Of a stretch of DNA of 64,000 nt, positions 33,619 to 42,114 are shown piece after piece (position 1 is the stretch's first letter; the number at the start of each line of letters is the position of its first letter). The stretch is from contig CAJTEN010000011.1 of the NCBI GenBank assembly GCA_910575245.1, positions 62,001 to 126,000 of the forward strand. The letters are read 5' to 3'. The position numbers were made by a program, and so were the translations under genes. Origin of the DNA: Clostridia bacterium (GTDB lineage: Bacteria > Bacillota > Clostridia > Lachnospirales > Lachnospiraceae). A model generated the notes under the pieces. The model was not told the origin of the DNA. It did no database searches and saw only the letters and a list, made by a program, of their open reading frames with translations.

Positions 33619-36117
33619 TTAGTTTATGCTGTTCTTCTCTTTTCTGTCCTGCTGTGCCTCTGTGCCGTTCTCTGTCTTTTTTACCGTGAAGACGATTTTC
33701 TTATTCTTAAGCCCCGCTGTCACCTGGTCGCCGCCTTTCACACGCCCTGACAATATCTCCTCCGCCAGTGCGTCTTCGATTTCGGACTGAATGGCTCTCT
33801 TCATGGGTCTTGCCCCCATCTTTGTATCGATATGCTTCTCAATCAACCAGTCTTTCACGGAAGAAGTGATCGTCAGTTGAATATCCATCTGTTCCCTGCA
33901 TCGTCTGATCAGGTTCCCTGCCAGCAGCGTAATGATCTTCTTCATGTCTTCCTTATTCAGCGGATGGAAGACCATAATCTCATCGATACGGTTGATAAAC
34001 TCCGGTTTGAAGAGTCTTTTCACTTCTTCCATAACATTCGATTTCATCTTATCATAATCCTGCTGTTTCGTCTGCTGTGTCCCAAACCCAAGGTTCTTGG
34101 GATCGATGATCCGCTGTGCGCCCGCATTGGATGTCATGATCAGGATCGTATTCTTAAAGCTGACTTTTCTTCCCTTGGAATCCGTGATATGTCCGTCATC
34201 CAGCACCTGCAGCAATACATTGAATACATCCGGATGTGCCTTCTCGATCTCGTCAAAAAGCACAACAGAGTAAGGATTGCGGCGTATCTTCTCCGACAGC
34301 TGCCCGCCTTCCTCAAACCCCACATATCCCGGAGGAGAACCGATCATCTTGGAGACCGAGTGTCCCTCCATATATTCCGACATATCCACACGGATCAGGG
34401 CATTCTCCGAGCCAAACATCGCTTCCGCCAGCGCTTTGCTCAGTTCGGTCTTGCCGACTCCGGTAGGCCCCAGGAACAGGAAGGAACCAATCGGACGGTT
34501 AGGGTCCTGCAGTCCTACCCTGCCTCTTCTCATCGCCTTGGACACGGCTGTCACTGCCTCCTCCTGTCCAATAACCCGCTTATGCAGGATCGCTTCCAGC
34601 TTCAGCAGGCGCTCACTCTCCTTCTCCGCCAATTTCTTCACGGGAATCTTCGTCCAGAGCGCCACCACCTCCGCAATCTCATTTTCACCGACTACATAAC
34701 TGCGCTTCTCGTCTTCCCGTTCCATCCGTTTCACGGTGCGGTCATATTTCTTAATACATTCCCCCTGCTTCTTCTTTAACTCTGCCGCCTGTGTGAAGGC
34801 CTCCATACGGATAGACCGTTCAATCTGCAGGTCAATCTTCTTAATCTCCTCCGCCAGTTCCTTAAGCTTATCCGGCTGTCCCGGTACGTTCAAACGTACC
34901 GAAGCAGCAGCCTCATCGATCAGGTCGATCGCCTTATCCGGCAGATTTCTGTCATTGATATAGCGGGCAGACAGAGCTACTGCCGCGCTGATTGCTTCCG
35001 GCGTGATCGTAACACGGTGGTGCTCCTCATACTTGTGCACAATGCCCTTAAGAATCGTTTCCGCCTCTTCCACGGTGGGCTCCTCCACCGTCACCGGCTG
35101 AAATCTCCTCTCCAGCGCTGCATCCCGCTCCACGTACTTCCGGTACTCGGCAACCGTAGTGGCGCCGATCAGCTGAATCTCTCCTCTGGCCAGCGAGGGC
35201 TTTAAGATATTGGAAGCATCTATGGCTCCTTCCGCTCCGCCCGCACCGATGATCGTATGCATCTCGTCCAGAAAGAGTACGATATCGCCGTCTTCGATCA
35301 CTTCCCGGATCACTTTCTTGATTCTTTCTTCAAACTCTCCGCGGTATTTGCTGCCGGCTACCATACCCGACAGATCCAGTGTCAGCACTCTCTTATTCTG
35401 CACGGTAAACGGCACATCACCGGTCACGATCCGGGATGCCAGCCCTTCCACCACGGCAGTCTTGCCCACGCCCGGCTCACCGATCAGGCAGGGATTGTTC
35501 TTCGTCCTGCGGCTCAGGATCTGAACGACCCGCGTAATTTCTTCTTCCCTGCCGATCACAGGATCCAGCTTTCCCTCCCTGGCAAGCGCCGTCAGGTCAC
35601 GGCTGTACTGCTCCAGCGTGGAAGCGCCGCCCTTCTTTCTGTTCTGTTTTCTGCCAAGGTCTTCCTTATACAGAGCCCCGTCTTCCCCTATCGCCACCAG
35701 GACATCCACATACAGTTTCTGTATGGAAATCCCCATAGTGTTAAGCAGTCTGACCGCCACATTCTCCCCTTCCTTTAAGAGTGCCAGAAGAATATGCTCT
35801 GTGCCGGTTTTATCACTGCGGAAACGTTCTGCCTGGCGATGTGCCTCATCCAGAATGCTCTGTGCACGGGGAGAATAACCGTCCTTCTCCGCAAGCAGGA
35901 CAGAACTCTCCGGTGCGATCAAATCCTTGATCATTTCTTTAAGCTGCAAAACGTCTACACCGTTATTCAATAAAACAGTAGCCGCAACCCCTGTATTTTC
36001 ACGAAGCAGGCCGATCAGAATGTGCTCGCTCCCCACATAGCTCTGCCGTAAACTTCTGGCTGCTCTCTCGGCCAGCATCAGTGCTGCTTTTGCCTTATCC
36101 GTAAACTGTGGCTGCAT
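33619..36117 (-). CDS. clpC: ATP-dependent Clp protease ATPase subunit ClpC
   Basis: An 832-residue AAA+ unfoldase that feeds proteins to ClpP. It has two Clp N-terminal repeats (residues 1-145) and a first AAA domain with Walker A GEPGVGKTA and Walker B VLFLDEMHTI. A UVR-like middle motif (FTQAAELKKKQGECIKKYD) follows, then a second AAA domain with GPTGVGKTE and VVLFDEIEKAH, and a C-terminal D2-small domain. ATG 36117 overlaps the upstream GntR stop codon (TGATG), so translation is coupled. The classical CtsR-McsA-McsB regulators are not next to it. Confidence 0.97.
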   Translation of the reverse strand: MQPQFTDKAKAALMLAERAARSLRQSYVGSEHILIGLLRENTGVAATVLLNNGVDVLQLKEMIKDLIAPESSVLLAEKDGYSPRAQSILDEAHRQAERFRSDKTGTEHILLALLKEGENVAVRLLNTMGISIQKLYVDVLVAIGEDGALYKEDLGRKQNRKKGGASTLEQYSRDLTALAREGKLDPVIGREEEITRVVQILSRRTKNNPCLIGEPGVGKTAVVEGLASRIVTGDVPFTVQNKRVLTLDLSGMVAGSKYRGEFEERIKKVIREVIEDGDIVLFLDEMHTIIGAGGAEGAIDASNILKPSLARGEIQLIGATTVAEYRKYVERDAALERRFQPVTVEEPTVEEAETILKGIVHKYEEHHRVTITPEAISAAVALSARYINDRNLPDKAIDLIDEAAASVRLNVPGQPDKLKELAEEIKKIDLQIERSIRMEAFTQAAELKKKQGECIKKYDRTVKRMEREDEKRSYVVGENEIAEVVALWTKIPVKKLAEKESERLLKLEAILHKRVIGQEEAVTAVSKAMRRGRVGLQDPNRPIGSFLFLGPTGVGKTELSKALAEAMFGSENALIRVDMSEYMEGHSVSKMIGSPPGYVGFEEGGQLSEKIRRNPYSVVLFDEIEKAHPDVFNVLLQVLDDGHITDSKGRKVSFKNTILIMTSNAGAQRIIDPKNLGFGTQQTKQQDYDKMKSNVMEEVKRLFKPEFINRIDEIMVFHPLNKEDMKKIITLLAGNLIRRCREQMDIQLTITSSVKDWLIEKHIDTKMGARPMKRAIQSEIEDALAEEILSGRVKGGDQVTAGLKNKKIVFTVKKTENGTEAQQDRKEKNSIN

Positions 36118-36500
36118 CAATAATTCATTCCTTTCCCATAATCTTCATAAATCTCATCTATAAGAGCATGCACTTCTTCTCTGGAAATATTCTTGCAGCT
36201 TGCTTTTGCCAGCGTAACCTGAAGTTCCCGTCTTACTTCCTCCAGTGCATGCATCCTGTCGATATCGACGGCAATCATGGCTCCCTTCCTCCGGTCAACC
36301 TTGACATACCCTTCCTGTTTCAATACAGTATATGCCTTGTTGACGGTATGCATATTGATTCCTATCGTATCCGCCAGCTGTCTGACCGAAGGGAGCATGT
36401 CGCCTTCCTGAAAACGCGAAGTAGCAATACCCAGAATAATCTGATTTCTCAACTGCATATAAATTGCTTCATCACTGTTAAAATCTATCTCTATAAACAT
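36117..36500 (-). CDS. GntR family regulator (YtrA-like) coupled to clpC
   Basis: A 127-residue repressor with an N-terminal winged helix-turn-helix (AIYMQLRNQIILGIATSRF, LPSVRQLADTIGINMHTVNKAYTVLKQEGYV) and a short C-terminal dimerisation helix. This short form is typical of the YtrA subgroup, which usually controls neighbouring transporter genes. Here it is coupled by TGATG overlap to clpC, so it may be the local regulator of the Clp stress response in place of CtsR. No operator could be identified with confidence upstream of 36500. Confidence 0.9.
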   Translation of the reverse strand: MFIEIDFNSDEAIYMQLRNQIILGIATSRFQEGDMLPSVRQLADTIGINMHTVNKAYTVLKQEGYVKVDRRKGAMIAVDIDRMHALEEVRRELQVTLAKASCKNISREEVHALIDEIYEDYGKGMNY

Positions 36501-36556
36501 TTATTCCAATCACCTTACTGTGTCCCTGTGATATGACAGACCCAAGTCGTTCTTAT

Positions 36557-37834
36557 CTACAGATCTTTACCGTCCATATTCAAAAATTCAAACTCAAATT
36601 CGTCATCATCTAACAGAAAGTTTTTTGATTTACGCTTAACCCCATTCCCCTGACGTGGGTCAGAGGCCTGTTCTCTGCGGGAAGGCTGCGGTTCTGTATC
36701 CCGGACAGACCGGCGGGGCGGACGGCCGTCGCTTCTGGCACCGTCCTCTTCGTCCATGCGTCTTCTCCGTCTTACCGGCGCCTCCTCTTCCTCATCATCG
36801 TCCTCTGTGTCATCTTCCTCTTCGTCCTCCTCATCCTCATCGTCTTCGTAATCCTCATAATAAGCGTCCCGAAGCTTGATCGCCATAATGATCACTGCAA
36901 TCAGAAGGGCTGCCGCCAGCACGCCCAGAACAACAATCGCAATCCTCTGCCTTACCAGCTTCTTCGCATCTTCTCCCATAGTGTCATTCTGCAGCTGATC
37001 CGCAGCATCCAGAAGCGGCTGCAGCTTATGTTCGTAGCCGGCTATGTGGTCGATCAGATACCACTCGCCATCTCTTAACAGCACTTCATAATCCTGGTTC
37101 ACCGTCTCCGGTACCTCCGGCTCTGCCGGTGTTTCCGGTTCCGGCTCCGTCTCCGGCACAGGCACCATATCCCCCAGCGTGACCAGATCGGAACGGACGA
37201 ATCCTGTCTTCTCGGTTCCGTCTGCTCCCGTAAAGGTAATAAAATACCATACCTTGCCGTCACTGCTGCCATTGGACTCTCCGCTGACTATCACTTGCGT
37301 ATCTTTCACCAGCCGTTCTACCACAGTATCATTGGTTGAGGGGCCGGAGCGTATCTTCGCCGTCTCTACAGAGACTTTGGCATACTGCGCATCCAACGTG
37401 TTCTCTCCCTGATTTCCTGCCCCGGATGCCTGCTGGCCGTCTTCTCCGGCCGCATCCGTCTGACTGCCGTTGTCGGATGCGGCCAGCGCCGTACTGCTGT
37501 CGCCGCCGGCCTCCTTTTGAATCAGATCCGCGCGTACATATCCCGTCGTATCCGCATTCGCATATACCTGATACCAGAGAGTTCCCGAGGCATCCGTGAC
37601 TTCATCCATGATCGACACTTTCGCACCTCTGGCCACACTGCCGACAACATCACTGGTGGTATCTGCACTCTTGCGGATTTTCGCTGATTCCACTGACACG
37701 GTACCGGCTGTATCTGCCAGACTGTCAGCCGGACAGCACAGCACCAGCGCCGCTGCCGTCAATACAGCTGCTGCCATATGTAAAAGCCTGGCTCCTCCCG
37801 CCATCTTATGTTTCTTACTGTTCTCTATCCTCAT
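36557..37834 (-). CDS. SH3-domain membrane protein with acidic cytoplasmic tail
   Basis: A 425-residue envelope protein. A signal-type N-terminus (LLHMAAAVLTAAALVLCC) is followed by two bacterial SH3 domains. The first is at about residues 40-105 (GTVSVESAKIRKSADTTSDVVGSV) and the second at about 145-215 (YAKVSVETAKIRSGPSTNDTVV). A linker rich in Pro/Glu follows, then a membrane helix (IAIVVLGVLAAALLIAVIIMAIKL). The tail has a very acidic Asp/Glu stretch and a basic region. Bacterial SH3 domains bind peptidoglycan, so it may link the wall to the cytoplasm. The start at 37834 has GGGAGAAG upstream. It follows the zinc-ribbon gene at 37861 closely. Confidence 0.82.
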   Translation of the reverse strand: MRIENSKKHKMAGGARLLHMAAAVLTAAALVLCCPADSLADTAGTVSVESAKIRKSADTTSDVVGSVARGAKVSIMDEVTDASGTLWYQVYANADTTGYVRADLIQKEAGGDSSTALAASDNGSQTDAAGEDGQQASGAGNQGENTLDAQYAKVSVETAKIRSGPSTNDTVVERLVKDTQVIVSGESNGSSDGKVWYFITFTGADGTEKTGFVRSDLVTLGDMVPVPETEPEPETPAEPEVPETVNQDYEVLLRDGEWYLIDHIAGYEHKLQPLLDAADQLQNDTMGEDAKKLVRQRIAIVVLGVLAAALLIAVIIMAIKLRDAYYEDYEDDEDEEDEEEDDTEDDDEEEEAPVRRRRRMDEEDGARSDGRPPRRSVRDTEPQPSRREQASDPRQGNGVKRKSKNFLLDDDEFEFEFLNMDGKDL

Positions 37835-37860
37835 AGTTCTTCTCCCTTTATCAGGCACCG

Positions 37861-38349
37861 TCACGCCTCTCTCTTAAAGCGCTTAGCCCCATCTTCTCCG
37901 GAGGGTTTCTCCAGACTGAACCCAGACAAATTCATATTTTTGGCCTTTCTCGCCTTTTCTTCTATATCCCTGTGATGCGCCGTCTCGCATTTGGCACAGA
38001 ATCTTCCGTAACGGATGGTTGTGCCGCATATCTCACACCGCATAAAAACGTTGGAACTGGGTGCGATCTCCAGCCGTGACTCTTTTACCATATCCCGGAT
38101 GGATTTCTGAGGCACACCGGTCTCCTTGGCCACTTCCGCCATATTGGCGCCCGGGTGCTGTTCAATATAATTACGCGCCTTACCGTAATCATCATAGCCC
38201 AAATTGCCGCAGTCTTCGCATTTGTATTCTCCAACGCCTCTAAAAATCATAATACCCCCGCATTCCGGACAAATGGTGGGCCTGTTGTAATTATCCTCAT
38301 CCATCAATTCTTTTCTCAGCTGTTCAGCCTTCATTTCTCTGTCTGACAT
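37861..38349 (-). CDS. Small two-zinc-ribbon regulatory-type protein
   Basis: A 162-residue cytoplasmic protein. The first zinc ribbon is CPECGG...CEDCGN (residues about 28-48). A helix-turn-helix-like middle follows (NMAEVAKETGVPQKSIRDMVKE), then a second ribbon CEICG...CAKCE. The middle and second ribbon resemble the YvyF/TIGR03826 'flagellar operon' family, but no flagellar genes are nearby. It may bind DNA or RNA. The start at 38349 (MSDREMK) has AAAGGGG upstream. It lies 26 bases upstream of the SH3 protein gene on the same strand, likely one operon. Confidence 0.75.
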   Translation of the reverse strand: MSDREMKAEQLRKELMDEDNYNRPTICPECGGIMIFRGVGEYKCEDCGNLGYDDYGKARNYIEQHPGANMAEVAKETGVPQKSIRDMVKESRLEIAPSSNVFMRCEICGTTIRYGRFCAKCETAHHRDIEEKARKAKNMNLSGFSLEKPSGEDGAKRFKREA

Positions 38350-38384
38350 AATAATCCCCTTTCCACTATACCTTTTCACAAATC

Positions 38385-39656
38385 TTATGCTTCATCAATG
38401 GCTTTACCGATATCCGACCGCATATATTTATTTTCGAATGACACCCATTCCGCTGCCTTGTAGGCATTGGCCCGCGCCGTTTTCAGATCCGTTCCCTTCG
38501 CCGTGATTCCCAGGACACGTCCGCCGTTTGTTACGATTCCTTCCGGCGTCTGTTTCGTTCCGGCATGGAAACAATAGTATCCCTCTTCCTGCCCGAAACG
38601 TTCCAGTCCGCTGATCACAAACCCTTTCTCATAGGAAACAGGATATCCTTCGGAAGCAAGAACCACGCAGACCGCCGCATTGTCTTCAAACTGAAGCCTA
38701 AGCTGGTCCAGTGTACCGTCAATGCACGCCTGAACTACGTCTATGATATCATTCTTCATACGAGGAAGCACCACCTGAGCCTCAGGATCACCGAACCTGG
38801 CATTGTATTCCAGCACCCGGGGGCCGTCCTGAGTCAGCATTAATCCGAAGAAGATAACCCCTTTAAAAGGCCTGCCCTCCGCCGCCATGGCATCCACCGT
38901 TGCCTGATAGATGTATTTACGGCAGAACGCATCCACCTCATCGGTATAAAAGGGACTAGGCGAAAAAGTCCCCATGCCGCCCGTATTCAATCCCTGATCA
39001 CCGTCCCCGGCACGCTTGTGGTCCTGGGCGGAAGACATGATCTGTATCGTCCTGCCGTCTACGAAGGAAAGCACGGAAACCTCGCGGCCGGTCATAAATT
39101 CCTCCACCACCATACGGTTTCCCGCCGCGCCGAACTTCTTATCCTCCATAATCGTCCTGACGCCTTCCCGTGCCTCTTTTCGTGTATTACAGATCAGCAC
39201 ACCCTTGCCCAGCGCCAGTCCGTCAGCTTTAAGAACCACCGGCATCTTAGCCGTTTCCAGATAGGCAAGCGCTTCCTTCGGATCGTCGAAGTTCTCATAA
39301 GCCGCCGTAGGAATGTTATATTTTTTCATCAGATCCTTTGAAAAGGCCTTGCTGCCTTCCAGGATTGCGGCATTCTTCCTGGGTCCGAATACCCGCAGCC
39401 CGGCAGCCTCCATCTCATCCACCAATCCTCCTACCAGCGGGTCATCCATGCCGACGATGGTGAGGTCAACTGCCTCCTTCTTCGCAAACTCCACGATTCG
39501 TCCAAATTCCATGGCGCCGATCGGAACACACTCAGCAATTTGCCCGATTCCCGCATTGCCCGGTGCACAGTATATCTTATCCACTTTGGGGCTCTTTGCC
39601 ACGCTGGCTGCGATCGCATGCTCTCTGCCGCCGCTTCCTACGATCAGAACTTTCAT
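38385..39656 (-). CDS. purD: Phosphoribosylamine-glycine ligase
   Basis: A 423-residue ATP-grasp enzyme of purine synthesis; it joins phosphoribosylamine and glycine using ATP to give GAR. The N-terminal domain starts MKVLIVGSGGREHAIA. The ATP-grasp core contains VLKADGLALGKGVLI, and the family stretch GGMGTFSPSPF and the ending VLEYNARFGDPEAQ are present. Length is normal for the family. It is the last of the purE-purM-purN-purD run on the minus strand, with short gaps that suggest one transcript. No feature suggests loss of function. Confidence 0.97.
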   Translation of the reverse strand: MKVLIVGSGGREHAIAASVAKSPKVDKIYCAPGNAGIGQIAECVPIGAMEFGRIVEFAKKEAVDLTIVGMDDPLVGGLVDEMEAAGLRVFGPRKNAAILEGSKAFSKDLMKKYNIPTAAYENFDDPKEALAYLETAKMPVVLKADGLALGKGVLICNTRKEAREGVRTIMEDKKFGAAGNRMVVEEFMTGREVSVLSFVDGRTIQIMSSAQDHKRAGDGDQGLNTGGMGTFSPSPFYTDEVDAFCRKYIYQATVDAMAAEGRPFKGVIFFGLMLTQDGPRVLEYNARFGDPEAQVVLPRMKNDIIDVVQACIDGTLDQLRLQFEDNAAVCVVLASEGYPVSYEKGFVISGLERFGQEEGYYCFHAGTKQTPEGIVTNGGRVLGITAKGTDLKTARANAYKAAEWVSFENKYMRSDIGKAIDEA

Positions 39657-39698
39657 TCCATTATCCTGCCTTTCTGTCTCTGTGTCTTTCTCTACTTT

Positions 39699-40325
39699 TC
39701 ACTCCGCAATCCGTACCTGTCCGTCAGCCACTGTCACCCTTCCATTGGCAATCAGATTAAGGCTCTTCGGAAGAATAACCCATTCTGCTTCTTCCATGAC
39801 CCGCTTCTGCAGAGTTTCGGGTGTATCGCCTTCCAGGACAGCTACAGCCTGCTGCATGATAATAGGACCCGTATCCGTGCCTTCATCCACAAAATGCACC
39901 GTAGCCCCGGTGATCCTGACCCCTCTGGCCAGCGCCGCCTCATGAACCTTAAGCCCATAATATCCGGTACCGCAGAAGGAAGGAATCAAGGAAGGATGGA
40001 TATTAATGATCCTATTCTCGTAACGTCTGATCAGCTGCGGCGGTATAACGACTAAAAACCCCGCCAGCACGATAAGATCCGGCACCGCCTGGTCTATTTC
40101 CTGTACAAACGCTTCATTAAACCGCTCTCTTGTCTCATAATCCCGCGGCGAGACGCAGACAGCTTCAATTCCTGCCTTCTTCGCCCGCTCCAGGGCATAA
40201 GCCTTCTTATTATTGCTGATTACACGGACAATCTGTGTATTGGCAATTGTCCTCTGCGCTATCCCGTCAATGATTGCCTGTAAATTAGTGCCCCCGCCGG
40301 ACACACATACCACGATTCTAAGCAT
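39699..40325 (-). CDS. purN: Phosphoribosylglycinamide formyltransferase
   Basis: A 208-residue enzyme that formylates GAR using 10-formyl-tetrahydrofolate, the third step of purine synthesis. It starts MLRIVVCVSGGGTNLQAIID with the phosphate-binding loop. The catalytic Asn/His lie in IINIHPSLIPSF and the Asp in HFVDEGTDTGPI. Length is normal. It lies 42 bases upstream of purD and about 60 bases downstream of purM on the same strand, so they are probably co-transcribed. Confidence 0.97.
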   Translation of the reverse strand: MLRIVVCVSGGGTNLQAIIDGIAQRTIANTQIVRVISNNKKAYALERAKKAGIEAVCVSPRDYETRERFNEAFVQEIDQAVPDLIVLAGFLVVIPPQLIRRYENRIINIHPSLIPSFCGTGYYGLKVHEAALARGVRITGATVHFVDEGTDTGPIIMQQAVAVLEGDTPETLQKRVMEEAEWVILPKSLNLIANGRVTVADGQVRIAE

Positions 40326-40386
40326 TCTCCCTGCTGCCTTTCTGCCTCTCGATGCGGTAACTGCCGGAAATCTTCCCGCCGGGCTG

Positions 40387-41412
40387 CTACCGGATCACAA
40401 CGCCTTCCTCTCCTGTAACCACTTCACCCACCAGGTATGCCTGTTCTCCCGCTTCCCGCAGAATACCGGCCACGCTGTCCGCATCCGCAGCGTCCACTGC
40501 CAGCACCATACCCAGCCCCATATTGTAAGTATTATACATCATCTTCTCTTCCAGCCTACCCTTCTGCTGCAGCAGTGTGAAGATTGGCGGAACCGGATAA
40601 CTGTCCTTATGTACCACTGCTGTTATTCCTTTCGGAAGCATCCTGGGAATGTTCTCATAGAAACCGCCGCCGGTGATATGGCTGCATCCCTTGACGATAA
40701 AGCCTGCATCCTTAACGGCCTTCAAGGCCTTCACATAGATCCTTGTAGGCGTCAGAAGCGTGTCGCCCAATGTAGCGCCCAGTTCCTCATAATAAGTATC
40801 CAGGCTTTCTTTCGTCATCTCGAACACCTTACGCACCAGCGAAAAGCCATTACTATGCACCCCGGAAGAAGCAATCCCGACCAGCACGTCTCCCGCCTTG
40901 ATATGCTCCCCGGTAATCAGGTTCTTCTGATCTGCGACGCCTACCGTAAATCCGGCCAGATCATACTCATCCTCCGGCATCAGGCCCGGATGCTCCGCCG
41001 TCTCGCCGCCGATCAGGGCAGCTCCGGCCTGCCTGCATCCTTCTGCCACACCGCCTACGATGGCGGCAATTTTATCCGGATAATTCTTGCCGCAGGCAAT
41101 GTAATCCAGGAAGAACAGCGGTTCCCCGCCTGCACAAGCAACATCGTTAACGCACATCGCCACACAGTCTATCCCCACCGTATCATGCCTGTCCATGAGG
41201 AACGCCAGTTTGATCTTCGTACCCACACCATCCGTCCCGGACAACAGCACCGGATGCTCCATTCCCTTGATGGTATCCATGGAAAAGGCTCCCGAAAATC
41301 CGCCAAGTCCTCCCAGGACCTCTGGTCTCATGGTTTTCCCGACATGCTTCTTCAGTAACTCCACCGACTGATAACCGGCTTCAATATCCACTCCTGCTGA
41401 TTTGTAATCCAT
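40387..41412 (-). CDS. purM: Phosphoribosylformylglycinamidine cyclo-ligase
   Basis: A 341-residue ATP-dependent enzyme that closes the imidazole ring to give AIR in purine synthesis. Family motifs are seen in order: [16 protein letters not shown] at the start, [41 protein letters not shown], and [14 protein letters not shown]. Near the C-terminus lies [25 protein letters not shown] lies a few bases before the start. It sits between purE and purN in the operon. Confidence 0.97.
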   Translation of the reverse strand: MDYKSAGVDIEAGYQSVELLKKHVGKTMRPEVLGGLGGFSGAFSMDTIKGMEHPVLLSGTDGVGTKIKLAFLMDRHDTVGIDCVAMCVNDVACAGGEPLFFLDYIACGKNYPDKIAAIVGGVAEGCRQAGAALIGGETAEHPGLMPEDEYDLAGFTVGVADQKNLITGEHIKAGDVLVGIASSGVHSNGFSLVRKVFEMTKESLDTYYEELGATLGDTLLTPTRIYVKALKAVKDAGFIVKGCSHITGGGFYENIPRMLPKGITAVVHKDSYPVPPIFTLLQQKGRLEEKMMYNTYNMGLGMVLAVDAADADSVAGILREAGEQAYLVGEVVTGEEGVVIR

Positions 41413-41459
41413 TTTCTCCTCCCTGCTGTGATGACATCATTCATGTGCATGAATTTTCC

Positions 41460-41969
41460 TTAGTGATCCAGATAATTTCTATACCCGGCCTTCTGTAGTT
41501 TCGCATCCTTCTTCTGCACGCTCTCTTTCAGCTTCTTTGTATAACTTTTAAGTCTCTGCAAAAGCTCCGCGTCCGATGTGGCTAAGATCTTAGCCGCCAG
41601 AATGCCCGCGTTCTGGCCGCCGCCTATCGCTACCGTGGCCACCGGAATGCCTGAAGGCATCTGCACAATAGAATAAAGAGAATCCACGCCGCCCAGATCT
41701 GAAGTCTTCATGGGAACCCCGATTACCGGCATGGGAAAGACCGCCGCACACATGCCCGGCAGATGCGCCGCCTTGCCCGCACCCGCGATAATGACCTTGA
41801 ATCCCTTATCCTCCGCGCCCTTCGCATATTCGAAAAATACATCCGGCTCCCTGTGCGCAGAGATAATCGACATCTCATAAGTAACGCCCAGTTCCTCCAG
41901 AATATCCGCCGCCTTCGCCATAACAGGCATGTCGGAATCACTGCCCATCACAATACCTACCTGTGCCAT
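41460..41969 (-). CDS. purE: 5-(carboxyamino)imidazole ribonucleotide mutase
   Basis: A 169-residue enzyme that moves the carboxyl group of N5-CAIR to give CAIR. It starts MAQVGIVMGSDSDMPVM, followed by the active-site SAHREP and IAGAGKAAHLPG. N5-CAIR is normally made by PurK, whose gene is not in the window. The start at 41969 is fixed by an AGGAGG five bases upstream. It is first in the purine run; the 145-base upstream region is AT-rich, but I could not assign a riboswitch or PurR box. Confidence 0.96.
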   Translation of the reverse strand: MAQVGIVMGSDSDMPVMAKAADILEELGVTYEMSIISAHREPDVFFEYAKGAEDKGFKVIIAGAGKAAHLPGMCAAVFPMPVIGVPMKTSDLGGVDSLYSIVQMPSGIPVATVAIGGGQNAGILAAKILATSDAELLQRLKSYTKKLKESVQKKDAKLQKAGYRNYLDH

Positions 41970-42114
41970 CCGTGCCTCCTCCTTATTCTTTTTCACACAT
42001 TTGTATACAATAGTTTGTGGTTATGTAACCTTTTCTTTCCAAATATATAAATACACATAAATATTCATAATTAGTGTACTATTTTTTCCGTCAATACGCA
42101 ACCACCTTTTCAAA

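Noticed and set aside
41970..42114. Purine riboswitch upstream of purE
   Set aside because: The region is AT-rich and lacks the conserved purine aptamer core on the minus strand. I could not support a riboswitch.
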